DNA from: Candidatus Hydrogenedentota bacterium | Lineage (GTDB): Bacteria; Hydrogenedentota; Hydrogenedentia; Hydrogenedentales; SLHB01 | Direction of reading: 5' to 3' | DNA length: 64,000 nucleotides | Assembly (NCBI GenBank): GCA_035416745.1 | Contig: DAOLNV010000013.1 | Location: 23,849 to 87,848, forward strand | Shown here: one piece after another, positions 51,366 to 60,438 of the stretch | How positions within the stretch are numbered: position 1 is the first letter of the stretch | How the letters are laid out: every line of letters begins with the position of its first letter | The notes under the pieces: model-generated | What the model saw: only the letters and a program-made list of their open reading frames with translations | Database searches by the model: none | Told to the model about the DNA's origin: nothing | Translations under genes and position numbers: made by a program

Positions 51366-54300
51366 TCATGGCCGCCGGGCAATTACGCGGAAGCCGGTGT
51401 TGTAGACCTTCTGCCAGGGGTGGTAGGCGTAGCGGCAGGCGCATGCGGCTTCGGCGGGGCGGTCGTACCACGAACCGCCGCGCACGACGCGTTTCTCGCC
51501 CGATTCAGGGGTCTCCCGCCCGTCGCCGGGGTCGTACGGATAGGCGCGCCACGCGCTGCGGGTCCACTCGGCCACGTTGCCGTGCATGTCGAACAACCCC
51601 CACGGGTTTTGCTTGAACGAGCCGACCGGGGCCGATACGCGGAAGCCGTCGTCCACCTCGTTGACGGCCGGCCGGTAGGGGTACAGGGCGCCTGAAGGCA
51701 GGCCCCAGGGAGCGAACGTATCGATCTGCGACAAACGGGTGTCGGCCAGATTCGCAAACTGGGCAAAATCGACGCTGGTCTCCCCATACCACATCGGCGT
51801 CGTCGTTCCGGCGCGGCAGGCGTATTCCCATTCGGCCTCCGAGGGCAACATCACCCTTTCATCCGTGCGCCGGGATAGCCATTCGCAAAAACGCGTGGCC
51901 TCGTCCCACGAGACGCGGACCACCGGCTGCGTGGGGCCGTTAAGTGGGTAGCCGCGCTCCTCAACGCTGAACTGTAGGAAATCCCCGTGTTCGAGACGGC
52001 TGTCGTGGGCAGGATCGAAGGCCGCGTACTGCTCGTTGGTGATTTCGCACCGGCTCATCCAGAAGCCGCGTGGAATGGCGACCTCGTGCACGGGACGTTC
52101 GGAAAGGTGGCCCGTTTCGCTTCCGAGCCTGACGGCGCCGGCGGGGACAAAGACCCATTCGAGACCCACGCCCGGCGCGAGTGCGCTGACCCGAGTCCCG
52201 CCGGGAACGGGGGTATCCGGCGTTTGGGTCTCCGCGGACGCAACGTCCGCCGCAGTCCGATGCTCCTGTGGCGGGACGCTCGCGGGGTCCGCGCTGGCGG
52301 ACGCATCGAGGAGCGCGGTAAGGTCGTAGATAGCCTCGGGGTCTTCGTCGATGCCCGCGTAGCGTTTCAGCATGTCGCGCCGCCGGTCGCGCTGGTGATT
52401 GACCAGCTCGCCGCCCACGATCTCATGCCAGGTGCCGTGCGCGGGGGCATTGAGATCGATCCAGGTAATGAACCGGTCCCATGCCTCGGGGGACAGTTCG
52501 ACGCCTTGGTGGCCTTTCGACAAGAGCCGCACGAGGCGCGTGGTATCGGCGTGGAAGTCGCAGGGGGTGAGGAGGTGCATATCGCTTTCCATGGTGCTTG
52601 TGCGGACGTAACTGCGGAGCGCCAGATAAGATGGCGAGAACGTAGTGCCTTTGGCGTAGGCTTCGTCTCCGGCGGGCGGGTGTACGGCCGGGGCGTTGCG
52701 GAAATCGGGAAGACCCTCGCTGCCGTCGTGGCATGCAACGCAATACTTGTTCAGGACCGGCTGCACCTCGCGTATGAACGAAAAGCCGCGCGTGGGACCG
52801 TACCAGGGGGCGATCGCGGTGGGCGGCCGCCGAACGGCGAGCGTGTTTCGAGAAGGGGCAGTACTGTTCTGCGGTTCATGGCAGCCCACACACGAAACGA
52901 CCTCGCCCGGCATGCCCACGAACCAGCTTCGCATCAACTGGAGCGCTCTACCGCCGGCATCGAGCGGTTGAATCGAAATGGGCGTGTTGGCGGGCACACG
53001 AAACAAGGCGCTTCCGTCAGACTCGACCGGAACCGTGCCCAGGACGCGTTTGATGTCCCATGGGCCATCGAGACCTACCCGGTTAACCTGCCCGCCCATG
53101 CCGTGATAGGCGAAATGATACGTGAAGAGGCGCAACTGTTTGACCGTGCCGCGGGGAACGCCTTCGAGGCCGGGGCCGGCGTGGACGTCGGTGAGATACA
53201 CGGTGGCTTCGGGGTCAGCAAGGTTCACGCGCGGGGCGATGATCGGAGGCGCCGGCGTCGCCCGCAACGGCAACGGCTCGAGCAGCGCCCAGCCCTCGGC
53301 TTCTTTGATCAGCGTCATATTGTCGAACACGTCAACGAGGTATACGCCCCACCTCGACTCGGGGGTTGGCTTCGACGAAACAAGGAAATACTTGTCGCTC
53401 AACGGATAAGGATGCAGGAACTTCGGCCAGTTGTTCATCACCAGCCCATCGAGAATCACCGGGTTGACCGGTTTGCCGCGTCCGGGTATGCGTTGGATTA
53501 CGCCCTTGGCTTGAGCGCGGCCCCGGGCGGGGTCGATAAGTACCAGCTCGCCCATGCGCGGCACGTCGTGGTGGCCGCTGACGACCGCCACCGCCATAGT
53601 GGGATGATTGGGCACGGGCCGGGCGAAGAACAGCCCGTTGGGCCAGTACGAGTTGCTGCCGTAGTACTCGGCCTGATTGGTGCCGTCGGGATTCATGTGG
53701 AAGAGTATCCGCGACGCGAAATGCGGCAGGTCCGAGTACTCCCAGCGAAGATACAGAACGCGTCCGTTGTTGAGAACGGCCGGACACCAGTTGTGGTCCT
53801 GTTCAAAAGTCAGACGGCGGATAGCGCCGGTCTCTGCCTCGCACCGGTAGAGATGAGACACGTGAGACGAGCCCGTCACGCACGGGACGCCGATAAAGCA
53901 GGCGGTCGAAGTGAACAGTATGGCGCCATCTGGCAGGTAGCAGGCATCGTAGTTGTCGACGTCGGGTTCGCTGATTAGCGGAAGCTGGCGCAGGCCGGTC
54001 CCGTCAGCGGCGATCTCAAATACCTGCCAGCGCCGGTCTTCGCCGGGCATCGAGAAGAGCATGCGTGAGCCGTCGAAATGGAGGTCCACGTCGCCCACGA
54101 ACCGTCCCCCTTCGGGTTTGTAGAGAGTCACGGGGTCCGCATCGAGGTCGTCGAGCGAGAGGATGCAGAGTTCGTTGTCGATGCCGTCTCTCGAAATGCT
54201 CGAGTTGCTCTCCCAGTTCATGGGAAGCCCGAGGTTCGCTTCGCTGCGCTTGATGAGCACAATGCGCTCGAAATCCAGCAGAGGATTGGCAAGAAGGGCC

Positions 54301-54638
54301 TTCCGTTGAAACGCGAGAATCTCGTCCACGCGCGCCTGCACGCTGGCGTCGTTGGCCTGCCAGCCCCACAGTCCGCCGCGCTCGCTGAGATTGGCCGCAT
54401 CGCGGATTTCACGGGCCCAGATTTCGTAGCGAGCGAGCGCCTGGAGGAAGGATGGGCCCTCGGGATAGCGCTCGCCAAACTCGCGGGAGAGATCCTCGAG
54501 CGCGAGTCGCAGGGCTTCGCCATTGAACTCCCGCAACCGTTCGGCGGGAGACCGTCCCTCGGAAGCCGGATACGCCCGCAGCGGATACAAGAGAGTAAGC
54601 CCGCAACTGATGATCAACGCCATTGTCAGACTACGCAT
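51366..54638 (-). CDS. HzsA-like diheme protein fused to an FGE/SUMF1 fold (paralogue 2)
   Basis: A 1090-residue exported protein with signal peptide. It lacks the N-terminal carbohydrate-binding-like part of paralogue 1 and starts with the helical linker (about 30-130). Then come the HzsA-like propeller (about 140-540; DGAILFTSTACF, HNWCPAVLNNGRVL), heme sites CVGCH at 583-587 and CVACH at 633-637, and the FGE-fold domain (about 830-1085). The 50-residue spacing of the two heme motifs is identical in all three paralogues. The start at 54638 has GAGGG upstream; an ATG at 54656 is weaker. It lies 51 nt after paralogue 3 on the same strand, so the two are probably one operon. Confidence 0.8.
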   Translation of the reverse strand: MRSLTMALIISCGLTLLYPLRAYPASEGRSPAERLREFNGEALRLALEDLSREFGERYPEGPSFLQALARYEIWAREIRDAANLSERGGLWGWQANDASVQARVDEILAFQRKALLANPLLDFERIVLIKRSEANLGLPMNWESNSSISRDGIDNELCILSLDDLDADPVTLYKPEGGRFVGDVDLHFDGSRMLFSMPGEDRRWQVFEIAADGTGLRQLPLISEPDVDNYDACYLPDGAILFTSTACFIGVPCVTGSSHVSHLYRCEAETGAIRRLTFEQDHNWCPAVLNNGRVLYLRWEYSDLPHFASRILFHMNPDGTNQAEYYGSNSYWPNGLFFARPVPNHPTMAVAVVSGHHDVPRMGELVLIDPARGRAQAKGVIQRIPGRGKPVNPVILDGLVMNNWPKFLHPYPLSDKYFLVSSKPTPESRWGVYLVDVFDNMTLIKEAEGWALLEPLPLRATPAPPIIAPRVNLADPEATVYLTDVHAGPGLEGVPRGTVKQLRLFTYHFAYHGMGGQVNRVGLDGPWDIKRVLGTVPVESDGSALFRVPANTPISIQPLDAGGRALQLMRSWFVGMPGEVVSCVGCHEPQNSTAPSRNTLAVRRPPTAIAPWYGPTRGFSFIREVQPVLNKYCVACHDGSEGLPDFRNAPAVHPPAGDEAYAKGTTFSPSYLALRSYVRTSTMESDMHLLTPCDFHADTTRLVRLLSKGHQGVELSPEAWDRFITWIDLNAPAHGTWHEIVGGELVNHQRDRRRDMLKRYAGIDEDPEAIYDLTALLDASASADPASVPPQEHRTAADVASAETQTPDTPVPGGTRVSALAPGVGLEWVFVPAGAVRLGSETGHLSERPVHEVAIPRGFWMSRCEITNEQYAAFDPAHDSRLEHGDFLQFSVEERGYPLNGPTQPVVRVSWDEATRFCEWLSRRTDERVMLPSEAEWEYACRAGTTTPMWYGETSVDFAQFANLADTRLSQIDTFAPWGLPSGALYPYRPAVNEVDDGFRVSAPVGSFKQNPWGLFDMHGNVAEWTRSAWRAYPYDPGDGRETPESGEKRVVRGGSWYDRPAEAACACRYAYHPWQKVYNTGFRVIARRP

Positions 54639-54689
54639 GCTGCCCTCGTCTCCCATTGGACCCGGCCCGGCCGCACGGGAATCGGGCTA

Positions 54690-57600
54690 TCATTCCGAAA
54701 CACGTTTCGCGGCCTGAACGGGTTTGTCCACGGCACACACCACCCGGAAACCCACGTTGTAGACACGCTGGTAAGGCCGGTATGCCAGGCGCATGGCCGA
54801 GCGCGCCCGCATGGGCCGGTCACGCCACGAGCCGCCACGCACGACCCGCTCGCCCTCAACGTCAGGTGCGTTGCGTCCGTCGTTTTCGTCATAGAGATAG
54901 GGCCGGTACACTGAGCGCGTCCATTCCCAGACGTTCCCGTGCATGTCGTGCAGTCCCCACGGATTGGGGCGGTACAAGGCCACGCCGTCGGACAAGAATC
55001 CGCCGTCGTTAAAGCGCAGGTCTTTGGGGATCCAATCGTCGTACTTGCTGGCGTGGAGCCACGGCTCGCGCTCTTTCTTGTACGTATGGCACACAAACTC
55101 CCGGAGTTTCTGATCCGCGAAGTTGGCGTCCAGTGAATAGTCGGCGTCCAGAGGACCAAACGAGAAGGCCTCGGCCGAGCCTGCGCGGCAGGCGTACTCC
55201 CACTGGGCCTCGGTGGGTAGCGTGAAGCAGCGGCTCGTCTTGGCGTTCAGCCATTCGCAGAAGGCCATGGCTTCGTCCCAGGAAACGCGCACCACGGGCT
55301 GGCCGGGAGCGTTCACGTAGAATCCGCGGACTCCGAACTGCATCGAGAACCGGCTTTCGACGCCGCTGTCGTGGGTGGGGTCGTAGGATTCGAATTGGGC
55401 GTTGGTGATTTCGGTACGCGCCATCCAGAACGGTTCGCCGACGACTACGGCGGTTTCGGGCGTTTCATCGGGGTAACCTTCGGACGAGCCCATGACGAAC
55501 GACCCGGCGGGGATCAAGGCCAATTCGAGCGCGACGCCATTGCCGAGCTCGATGGTTTGTTGGGCGGGGGGTTCCGCGCCGTCCGCAGCCAGGCGCAGGG
55601 TGCCCGCGGCTTCAGCCTGTCGGCGCCGGGCTTCCGCAGCATCGAATGGCCATCCCGGGCATACCGGCTCGGGCGCCTGCGCGCGTGTTTCTTGCGGCGG
55701 AATGATGGTCTGAACCGGTTCGCGGGGGATTTCGGGAATTGCCTCAAAATCCTGGTCCATATTCGCATAGAGCTTCAGCAGTTCCCGGCGGCGTTGCGCG
55801 GGACTTGCGACGCGCTCCTGGCCCGCGATCTCGTGCCAGGTCCCATGGAACGGCGCGTTCAGATCAATCCACGTGATCAGGCGGTCCCATGCCTCGGCGT
55901 CCAGTTGCACGCCGTGATGGCCCTTCTCGAGCATTTGCACCAGGTCGGTCGAATCGGCATGAAACTCCATGGGCGTCAGCAAATGGTAGTCGCTCTCGAG
56001 GCCGGGCCTGCGCACGAAACGGTGCAATTCAACATAGGACACCGAGAAATGGCCCGCGTCCTGGCCCCCGCTATGAAATACGCTCGTGTAATCGGTGATG
56101 TAGGCGCGCTCCTTAAGGTTGGGAATGGAATCCCGTGAGCCGTCGTGGCAGCCGGCGCAGTATTTGTCGAGGATGGGCTGCACCTCGCGCAGGAAGTTGA
56201 AGCCGCGGGAGGGACCATGCCACGGCTTGATCTCAGCGGGAGATCGTCTCGCGGCAAGGGCGAGTTTCGCGGGCGGCGCGGTGTTCTGGCTCTCGTGGCA
56301 ACCGGCGCAGGACAATACCTCGCCGGGCATGGCCGTAAACCAGCTTCGCATCAGTTGCAGCGCCTTGCCTTCTTCGTCGAGCGGCTGCGCCGAGATAGGC
56401 GTGTTGGCAGGCACACGGAAATAGGCCGAGCCGTCCTCGGCCACCGGCACCGTGCCCATGATGCGCTTGATATCCCACGGTCCCTCCATGCCGACGACGG
56501 CCTGCGGGCCGCCCATCCCGGGATAGAGGAAGTGGTAGGTGAACAAACGCAGCGATTTCACCGCGCCGCGAGGAATACCATCGAGCCCCCCGCCCTGATA
56601 CACATTGGCGAGATAGACCACTGCGTCGTTGCGGTTAAGGTCCACTTTGGAAGGAATGACCGGAGGCGTTGGACGTTTGCGGACGGGTACAGGCTCAAAC
56701 AGCGCGTAACCGGGTTCCTCTTGAAGCAACAGAATGTTATCGAAGACGTCGACGAGGTAGATGCCCCACAGCGACTCGGGAGTGGGCTTGCAGGACACGA
56801 GACAGTACTTGGCGCTGAGCGGGAACGGATGGAGAAACTTGGGCCACGAATTGTCGACGAGGTTGTCCTGAATAAGCGTCGAGTCGTATTTCGGGTTGGT
56901 GTCGGATGCCACGGGGATCCCGTAGCCGGGAATGCGCTGGATGGCCCCGGCGGATTCACGCCGGCCCCGGGCGGGATCGAAAAGCACCAGTTCGCCCATG
57001 CGCGGCACGCCGTGGTGCCCGCTCACAATGCCCATGAACTGGGTGGGATGGCCCGGGACCGGCTTGGCATAGAAAAGCGAGTTCGGCCAGTAGGAATTGC
57101 TCCCGTAATACTCCATTTGCTCCGTGCCGTCGGGGTTCATGTGAAACAATACGCGGTCGTGGGTATGAGGAGTGTCGGTGTACTCCCAGCGCAGGTACAT
57201 GACCCGGCCGTTGTCGAGCACGGTCGGGCACCAGTTGTGTTCCTGATCGAAGCACAATTGGCGGATACCCGAACCGTCTGGGCGCATCCGGTAGAGCATG
57301 GCCGCGCGGGTACTGCCGTTAACGCATGGCACGGCCGCAAAAAAAGCGTTCGAACAAAAGATGATGTCACCATCGGGCAGATAACACGCATCGTAGTTGT
57401 CCACATCGGGCTGGTCGCCTGGGGTGACTTGGCGCAGTCCTGACCCGTCAATGGCAATCTCAAATACCTGCCAGCAGTTGTTCGTGCCGATCGATGAGAA
57501 GAGCATGCGGCCCGCGTCGAAGTGCAGGTCTACATCGCCCACAAAAACAGGGCCTGCGGGACGGTAGAGCGTTGAGACGCCTCCGCCTGGCGCCGGAGGG

Positions 57601-59111
57601 CTTAGCACGGCGATTTCATCGTCGAAGCCCGTCCTGGGCAAAGCACAGTTGCTCTGCCAATTCTGCACAAGGCCCAGGGAAGGACTCGAAAGCCCCCTGC
57701 GTACAAACAGGAGTCTGTCAAAATCCAGCAGGGGATTCTCGAGCAGCGCGCCGCGGTAGAACGCGAGAAACGCCTCGGCCTTCTCGAAGGCGGCCATATC
57801 GAACGTCTGAAGCGCTGTGGCCAGGCTTTCTTTTTCGGCTGCGTACCGGTCTATTTCTTCAAGATATTTTATCCCGTTGGGATAGGCTTCGGGAAATGTT
57901 CGCTCGAGGTCTTCGGCGGCCATGCGAAACGCGTGCAGGTTAATCCGGTCGATTTGCGCCGCGATTTGCGCGAATCGTTCGCGGACCCCGGCCGCTTCCT
58001 GAAGCAACTCGAGCCACCGCACGTCACCCGCAGGCGCTCCGGCTGCAAGCAGCGCATCCGCCTTCCGCTGGACAGCCTCTCCTGCCTGGCCGACGAGCAC
58101 GCGCTCGAGTTCGTTTGAATCGCGGTTCGCGAACCACTCGAGGCATCCCGTTCTTCCCGCAGCGGCTGCCATCGCGCCCGTTTCCGCCGGGAAATCCGCG
58201 CGAAGGCGTTCCCACACGCAGGCGCGCCAATCACGCCGCGACGCCGAACCCTCCCCCGACGCCAAGGTAAGGAGGCGGGTGCGGGCATCGGACATGGTTG
58301 CGGTCCATGTCGCCTGCTTGTAATAGATATCGGGGGGCGGAACGATCTCCCATTTGGAAAGGAGGTCCTTCTCGAGGGCGGCGCGCGTTTCATCCTCCAA
58401 TGCACCGTTATACATGCGGATCTCCGCGATGCAGCCTATCCATCCCTGGTCAGCGCCATACCAGCGTCCCACGCGGAACTGGTTATCCAACGCGCCCACA
58501 TTGTCCATCTCGGCCGAGCCCAGGAGCGCGCCGTCCTGGTACAGTTGAAACGCGTGGCCCCGCTTGATAATGGTGTAGAGATGCGCGTTTGAATCGGCCA
58601 ACCGCAGCTGGGTATGGACGCCCACGCCCGCGGCCAGTTCGAGATACGCCGAACCGTCGCCTTTCGTCCCGAGAGTCCACCAGCGGGCATCGCCGGGCCC
58701 GAACCGGTTGCCGATGATCCCGCGGTAGTTGTCGGGCGCGCTAGCGTCCATCGTCGCCACGGCAAATACGGTCCAGTCCGCGGCAGACCAATCCGCCGCG
58801 AATCCTGTCACGAGACACTGCGTACCCTGGAACCTTAGCGCAGGATAGCCCGTGACGCGTGCATCCTCGTAAACCGGCTGCAGGGATGTTTCGGGCTGTG
58901 CGGCGGTGTGGCCGCCGGCTTTGCTTGCCCATGCACCCAGGGGGACACCTCCTGCCAATGCGTCGGGCGCAGTGTCGCCGTCAACATCCATGGCGTCAAA
59001 CCACAGAAGGCACCCCCCGGGGTCTCCGGTTGCGGCCTCTTGGGCTGCGGCAGAAACTCCCGGGACCAGCAATACGAGAGCCGCAAGAGCACTGGCATAC
59101 ACGAGGCGCAT
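54690..59111 (-). CDS. LamG/HzsA-like diheme/FGE-fold fusion protein (paralogue 3)
   Basis: A 1473-residue exported protein. The start at 59111 yields a clear signal peptide and has GGAG 8 nt upstream; the frame is open to 59300 but that part looks non-coding. Order: signal peptide (1-23), LamG/concanavalin-like domain (about 35-235; CLLWFDAMDVDGD, GIIGNRFGPGD, QLYQDGALLGSAEMDN), helical linker, HzsA-like propeller (about 460-890), heme sites CAGCH at 935-939 and CAGCH at 985-989, and FGE-fold domain (about 1180-1460). LamG modules usually bind sugars or other ligands outside the cell. It is transcribed first in the pair with paralogue 2. Confidence 0.8.
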   Translation of the reverse strand: MRLVYASALAALVLLVPGVSAAAQEAATGDPGGCLLWFDAMDVDGDTAPDALAGGVPLGAWASKAGGHTAAQPETSLQPVYEDARVTGYPALRFQGTQCLVTGFAADWSAADWTVFAVATMDASAPDNYRGIIGNRFGPGDARWWTLGTKGDGSAYLELAAGVGVHTQLRLADSNAHLYTIIKRGHAFQLYQDGALLGSAEMDNVGALDNQFRVGRWYGADQGWIGCIAEIRMYNGALEDETRAALEKDLLSKWEIVPPPDIYYKQATWTATMSDARTRLLTLASGEGSASRRDWRACVWERLRADFPAETGAMAAAAGRTGCLEWFANRDSNELERVLVGQAGEAVQRKADALLAAGAPAGDVRWLELLQEAAGVRERFAQIAAQIDRINLHAFRMAAEDLERTFPEAYPNGIKYLEEIDRYAAEKESLATALQTFDMAAFEKAEAFLAFYRGALLENPLLDFDRLLFVRRGLSSPSLGLVQNWQSNCALPRTGFDDEIAVLSPPAPGGGVSTLYRPAGPVFVGDVDLHFDAGRMLFSSIGTNNCWQVFEIAIDGSGLRQVTPGDQPDVDNYDACYLPDGDIIFCSNAFFAAVPCVNGSTRAAMLYRMRPDGSGIRQLCFDQEHNWCPTVLDNGRVMYLRWEYTDTPHTHDRVLFHMNPDGTEQMEYYGSNSYWPNSLFYAKPVPGHPTQFMGIVSGHHGVPRMGELVLFDPARGRRESAGAIQRIPGYGIPVASDTNPKYDSTLIQDNLVDNSWPKFLHPFPLSAKYCLVSCKPTPESLWGIYLVDVFDNILLLQEEPGYALFEPVPVRKRPTPPVIPSKVDLNRNDAVVYLANVYQGGGLDGIPRGAVKSLRLFTYHFLYPGMGGPQAVVGMEGPWDIKRIMGTVPVAEDGSAYFRVPANTPISAQPLDEEGKALQLMRSWFTAMPGEVLSCAGCHESQNTAPPAKLALAARRSPAEIKPWHGPSRGFNFLREVQPILDKYCAGCHDGSRDSIPNLKERAYITDYTSVFHSGGQDAGHFSVSYVELHRFVRRPGLESDYHLLTPMEFHADSTDLVQMLEKGHHGVQLDAEAWDRLITWIDLNAPFHGTWHEIAGQERVASPAQRRRELLKLYANMDQDFEAIPEIPREPVQTIIPPQETRAQAPEPVCPGWPFDAAEARRRQAEAAGTLRLAADGAEPPAQQTIELGNGVALELALIPAGSFVMGSSEGYPDETPETAVVVGEPFWMARTEITNAQFESYDPTHDSGVESRFSMQFGVRGFYVNAPGQPVVRVSWDEAMAFCEWLNAKTSRCFTLPTEAQWEYACRAGSAEAFSFGPLDADYSLDANFADQKLREFVCHTYKKEREPWLHASKYDDWIPKDLRFNDGGFLSDGVALYRPNPWGLHDMHGNVWEWTRSVYRPYLYDENDGRNAPDVEGERVVRGGSWRDRPMRARSAMRLAYRPYQRVYNVGFRVVCAVDKPVQAAKRVSE

Positions 59112-59172
59112 GGTACAGCTCCGTTTCTTCTCTGTTTTCGTGGCGTCGTCAAAGACCGATGATGCTATGTCG

Positions 59173-60201
59173 TCAGGACGGCGTTCCAAGGGCGACGACG
59201 TCGCGCCGGATGCGGTCGATGTCTTCGGCGGCGATGTGAAGTCCGGCGGCCGCCACGTTCTCCTCGATCTGGCTGGTTTTCCGGGCGCCAGCCAACACAT
59301 GGGTCACGCCGGGCTGCCGAAGGGTCCACGCAAGCACCAATTGGGCCAGCGTGCAACGATACTTGACCGTCAGCTCATTCCAACCTGCAAGAAGGTCGAG
59401 AACGCGTTTGCGGTTTTCCGGAGCGAACCAGGGGTTCCAGCCTGTATCGCTTCGGAACTCGTCCTTACTGAACTCGCGGTCCATGCCGACTTTCCCGGTC
59501 AGAAGGCCCTGTTCCAGAGACATGTAGGTGAGCGTGGCGATAGTGTGTTTGAGGCAGAATGGAAGTATATCTTTCTCGGCGCCGCGGGCCAGCATGCTGT
59601 AACGGAATTGGCAAGCGGCTAACTCGCCTTCCGAGTCATTTTCCTTCAGTTCGCCGAGGCTCACGTTCGATACGCCGATGGCCCGGACCTTCCCTTCGTC
59701 CTTCAGGTCCATGAGACATGCCATGGTCTCGGAGATGGGGGTCTTCACGGGCTCTGCCGAAGGCCAGTGCGTCTGGTACAGGTCGATGAAGTCGGTCTGG
59801 AGCCGGCGCAAGCTCTTTTCAACCTCTTCCCGAATGGTATGGGGCTGCAGGCTGCGGTAAATCTTGTGCCCGTCAAAATCGGCAAAGAAAGAACCGCGGG
59901 CGTCGTCCACGAGAAGCCCGCACTTTGTAGCCAGCACCACTTTGTCGCGCCGGTCCCGAATGGCCTTTCCTACGACCTCCTCGCTGCGTCCCCGCCCGTA
60001 CGAAGGAGCGGTGTCGATGAGCGTGATGCCTGTGTCGAGGGCGGCGTGTATGGCTCGTATAGACTCCGCGTCGTCTGGATTCTCGCCCCAGATCATGCCG
60101 CCGCCCGTCACCCACGTTCCCATACCGATGACCGAGGCCTTGATGCCGGACTTTCCAAGCGCACAGTACCTCATGACTTTCTTCCCCTGTTTTTCATCCA
60201 T
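59173..60201 (-). CDS. Aldo/keto reductase
   Basis: A 342-residue cytoplasmic NADPH-dependent oxidoreductase of the AKR family. The catalytic Asp and Tyr lie in DTAPSYGRG, the Lys in LATKCGLL and the His in YQTHWPS. The C-terminal NADPH-binding GARKTSQIEENV is present. The start at 60201 (MDEKQGKKVMRYCALG) is consistent with the family; a later ATG nine codons on is an alternative. Its stop is 61 nt before the paralogue 3 start, same strand. Substrates could be aldehydes or keto-sugars. Confidence 0.88.
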   Translation of the reverse strand: MDEKQGKKVMRYCALGKSGIKASVIGMGTWVTGGGMIWGENPDDAESIRAIHAALDTGITLIDTAPSYGRGRSEEVVGKAIRDRRDKVVLATKCGLLVDDARGSFFADFDGHKIYRSLQPHTIREEVEKSLRRLQTDFIDLYQTHWPSAEPVKTPISETMACLMDLKDEGKVRAIGVSNVSLGELKENDSEGELAACQFRYSMLARGAEKDILPFCLKHTIATLTYMSLEQGLLTGKVGMDREFSKDEFRSDTGWNPWFAPENRKRVLDLLAGWNELTVKYRCTLAQLVLAWTLRQPGVTHVLAGARKTSQIEENVAAAGLHIAAEDIDRIRRDVVALGTPS

Positions 60202-60438
60202 GCGGGTTTCCCGCGAACCCTGGACCGGCCCGGATTATAGCCAACGGAGGTATGCGTTGCGAAAAGCTCTCTTGTATCCTCCGCGGCCCGGAGGCAATTG
60301 CTGAGACGCAATTCCCGTCCCTGTTTGTCCGTGCCACGCGGCGCGCCACGCCCAACCGCCCCAAGCGCGTTGCGCCAGGGCATCGCGTTCATGCACTATG
60401 AGACATCGCGTGAAAGCATACCTTCAGGAGAAAACGTC

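Noticed and set aside
42263..59111. True hydrazine synthase (anammox)
   Set aside because: No HzsB/HzsC, hydrazine dehydrogenase or ladderane genes are present, and the first heme motif is followed by Asn (paralogue 1) where I recall an axial Tyr in HzsA. Only the fold is shared.
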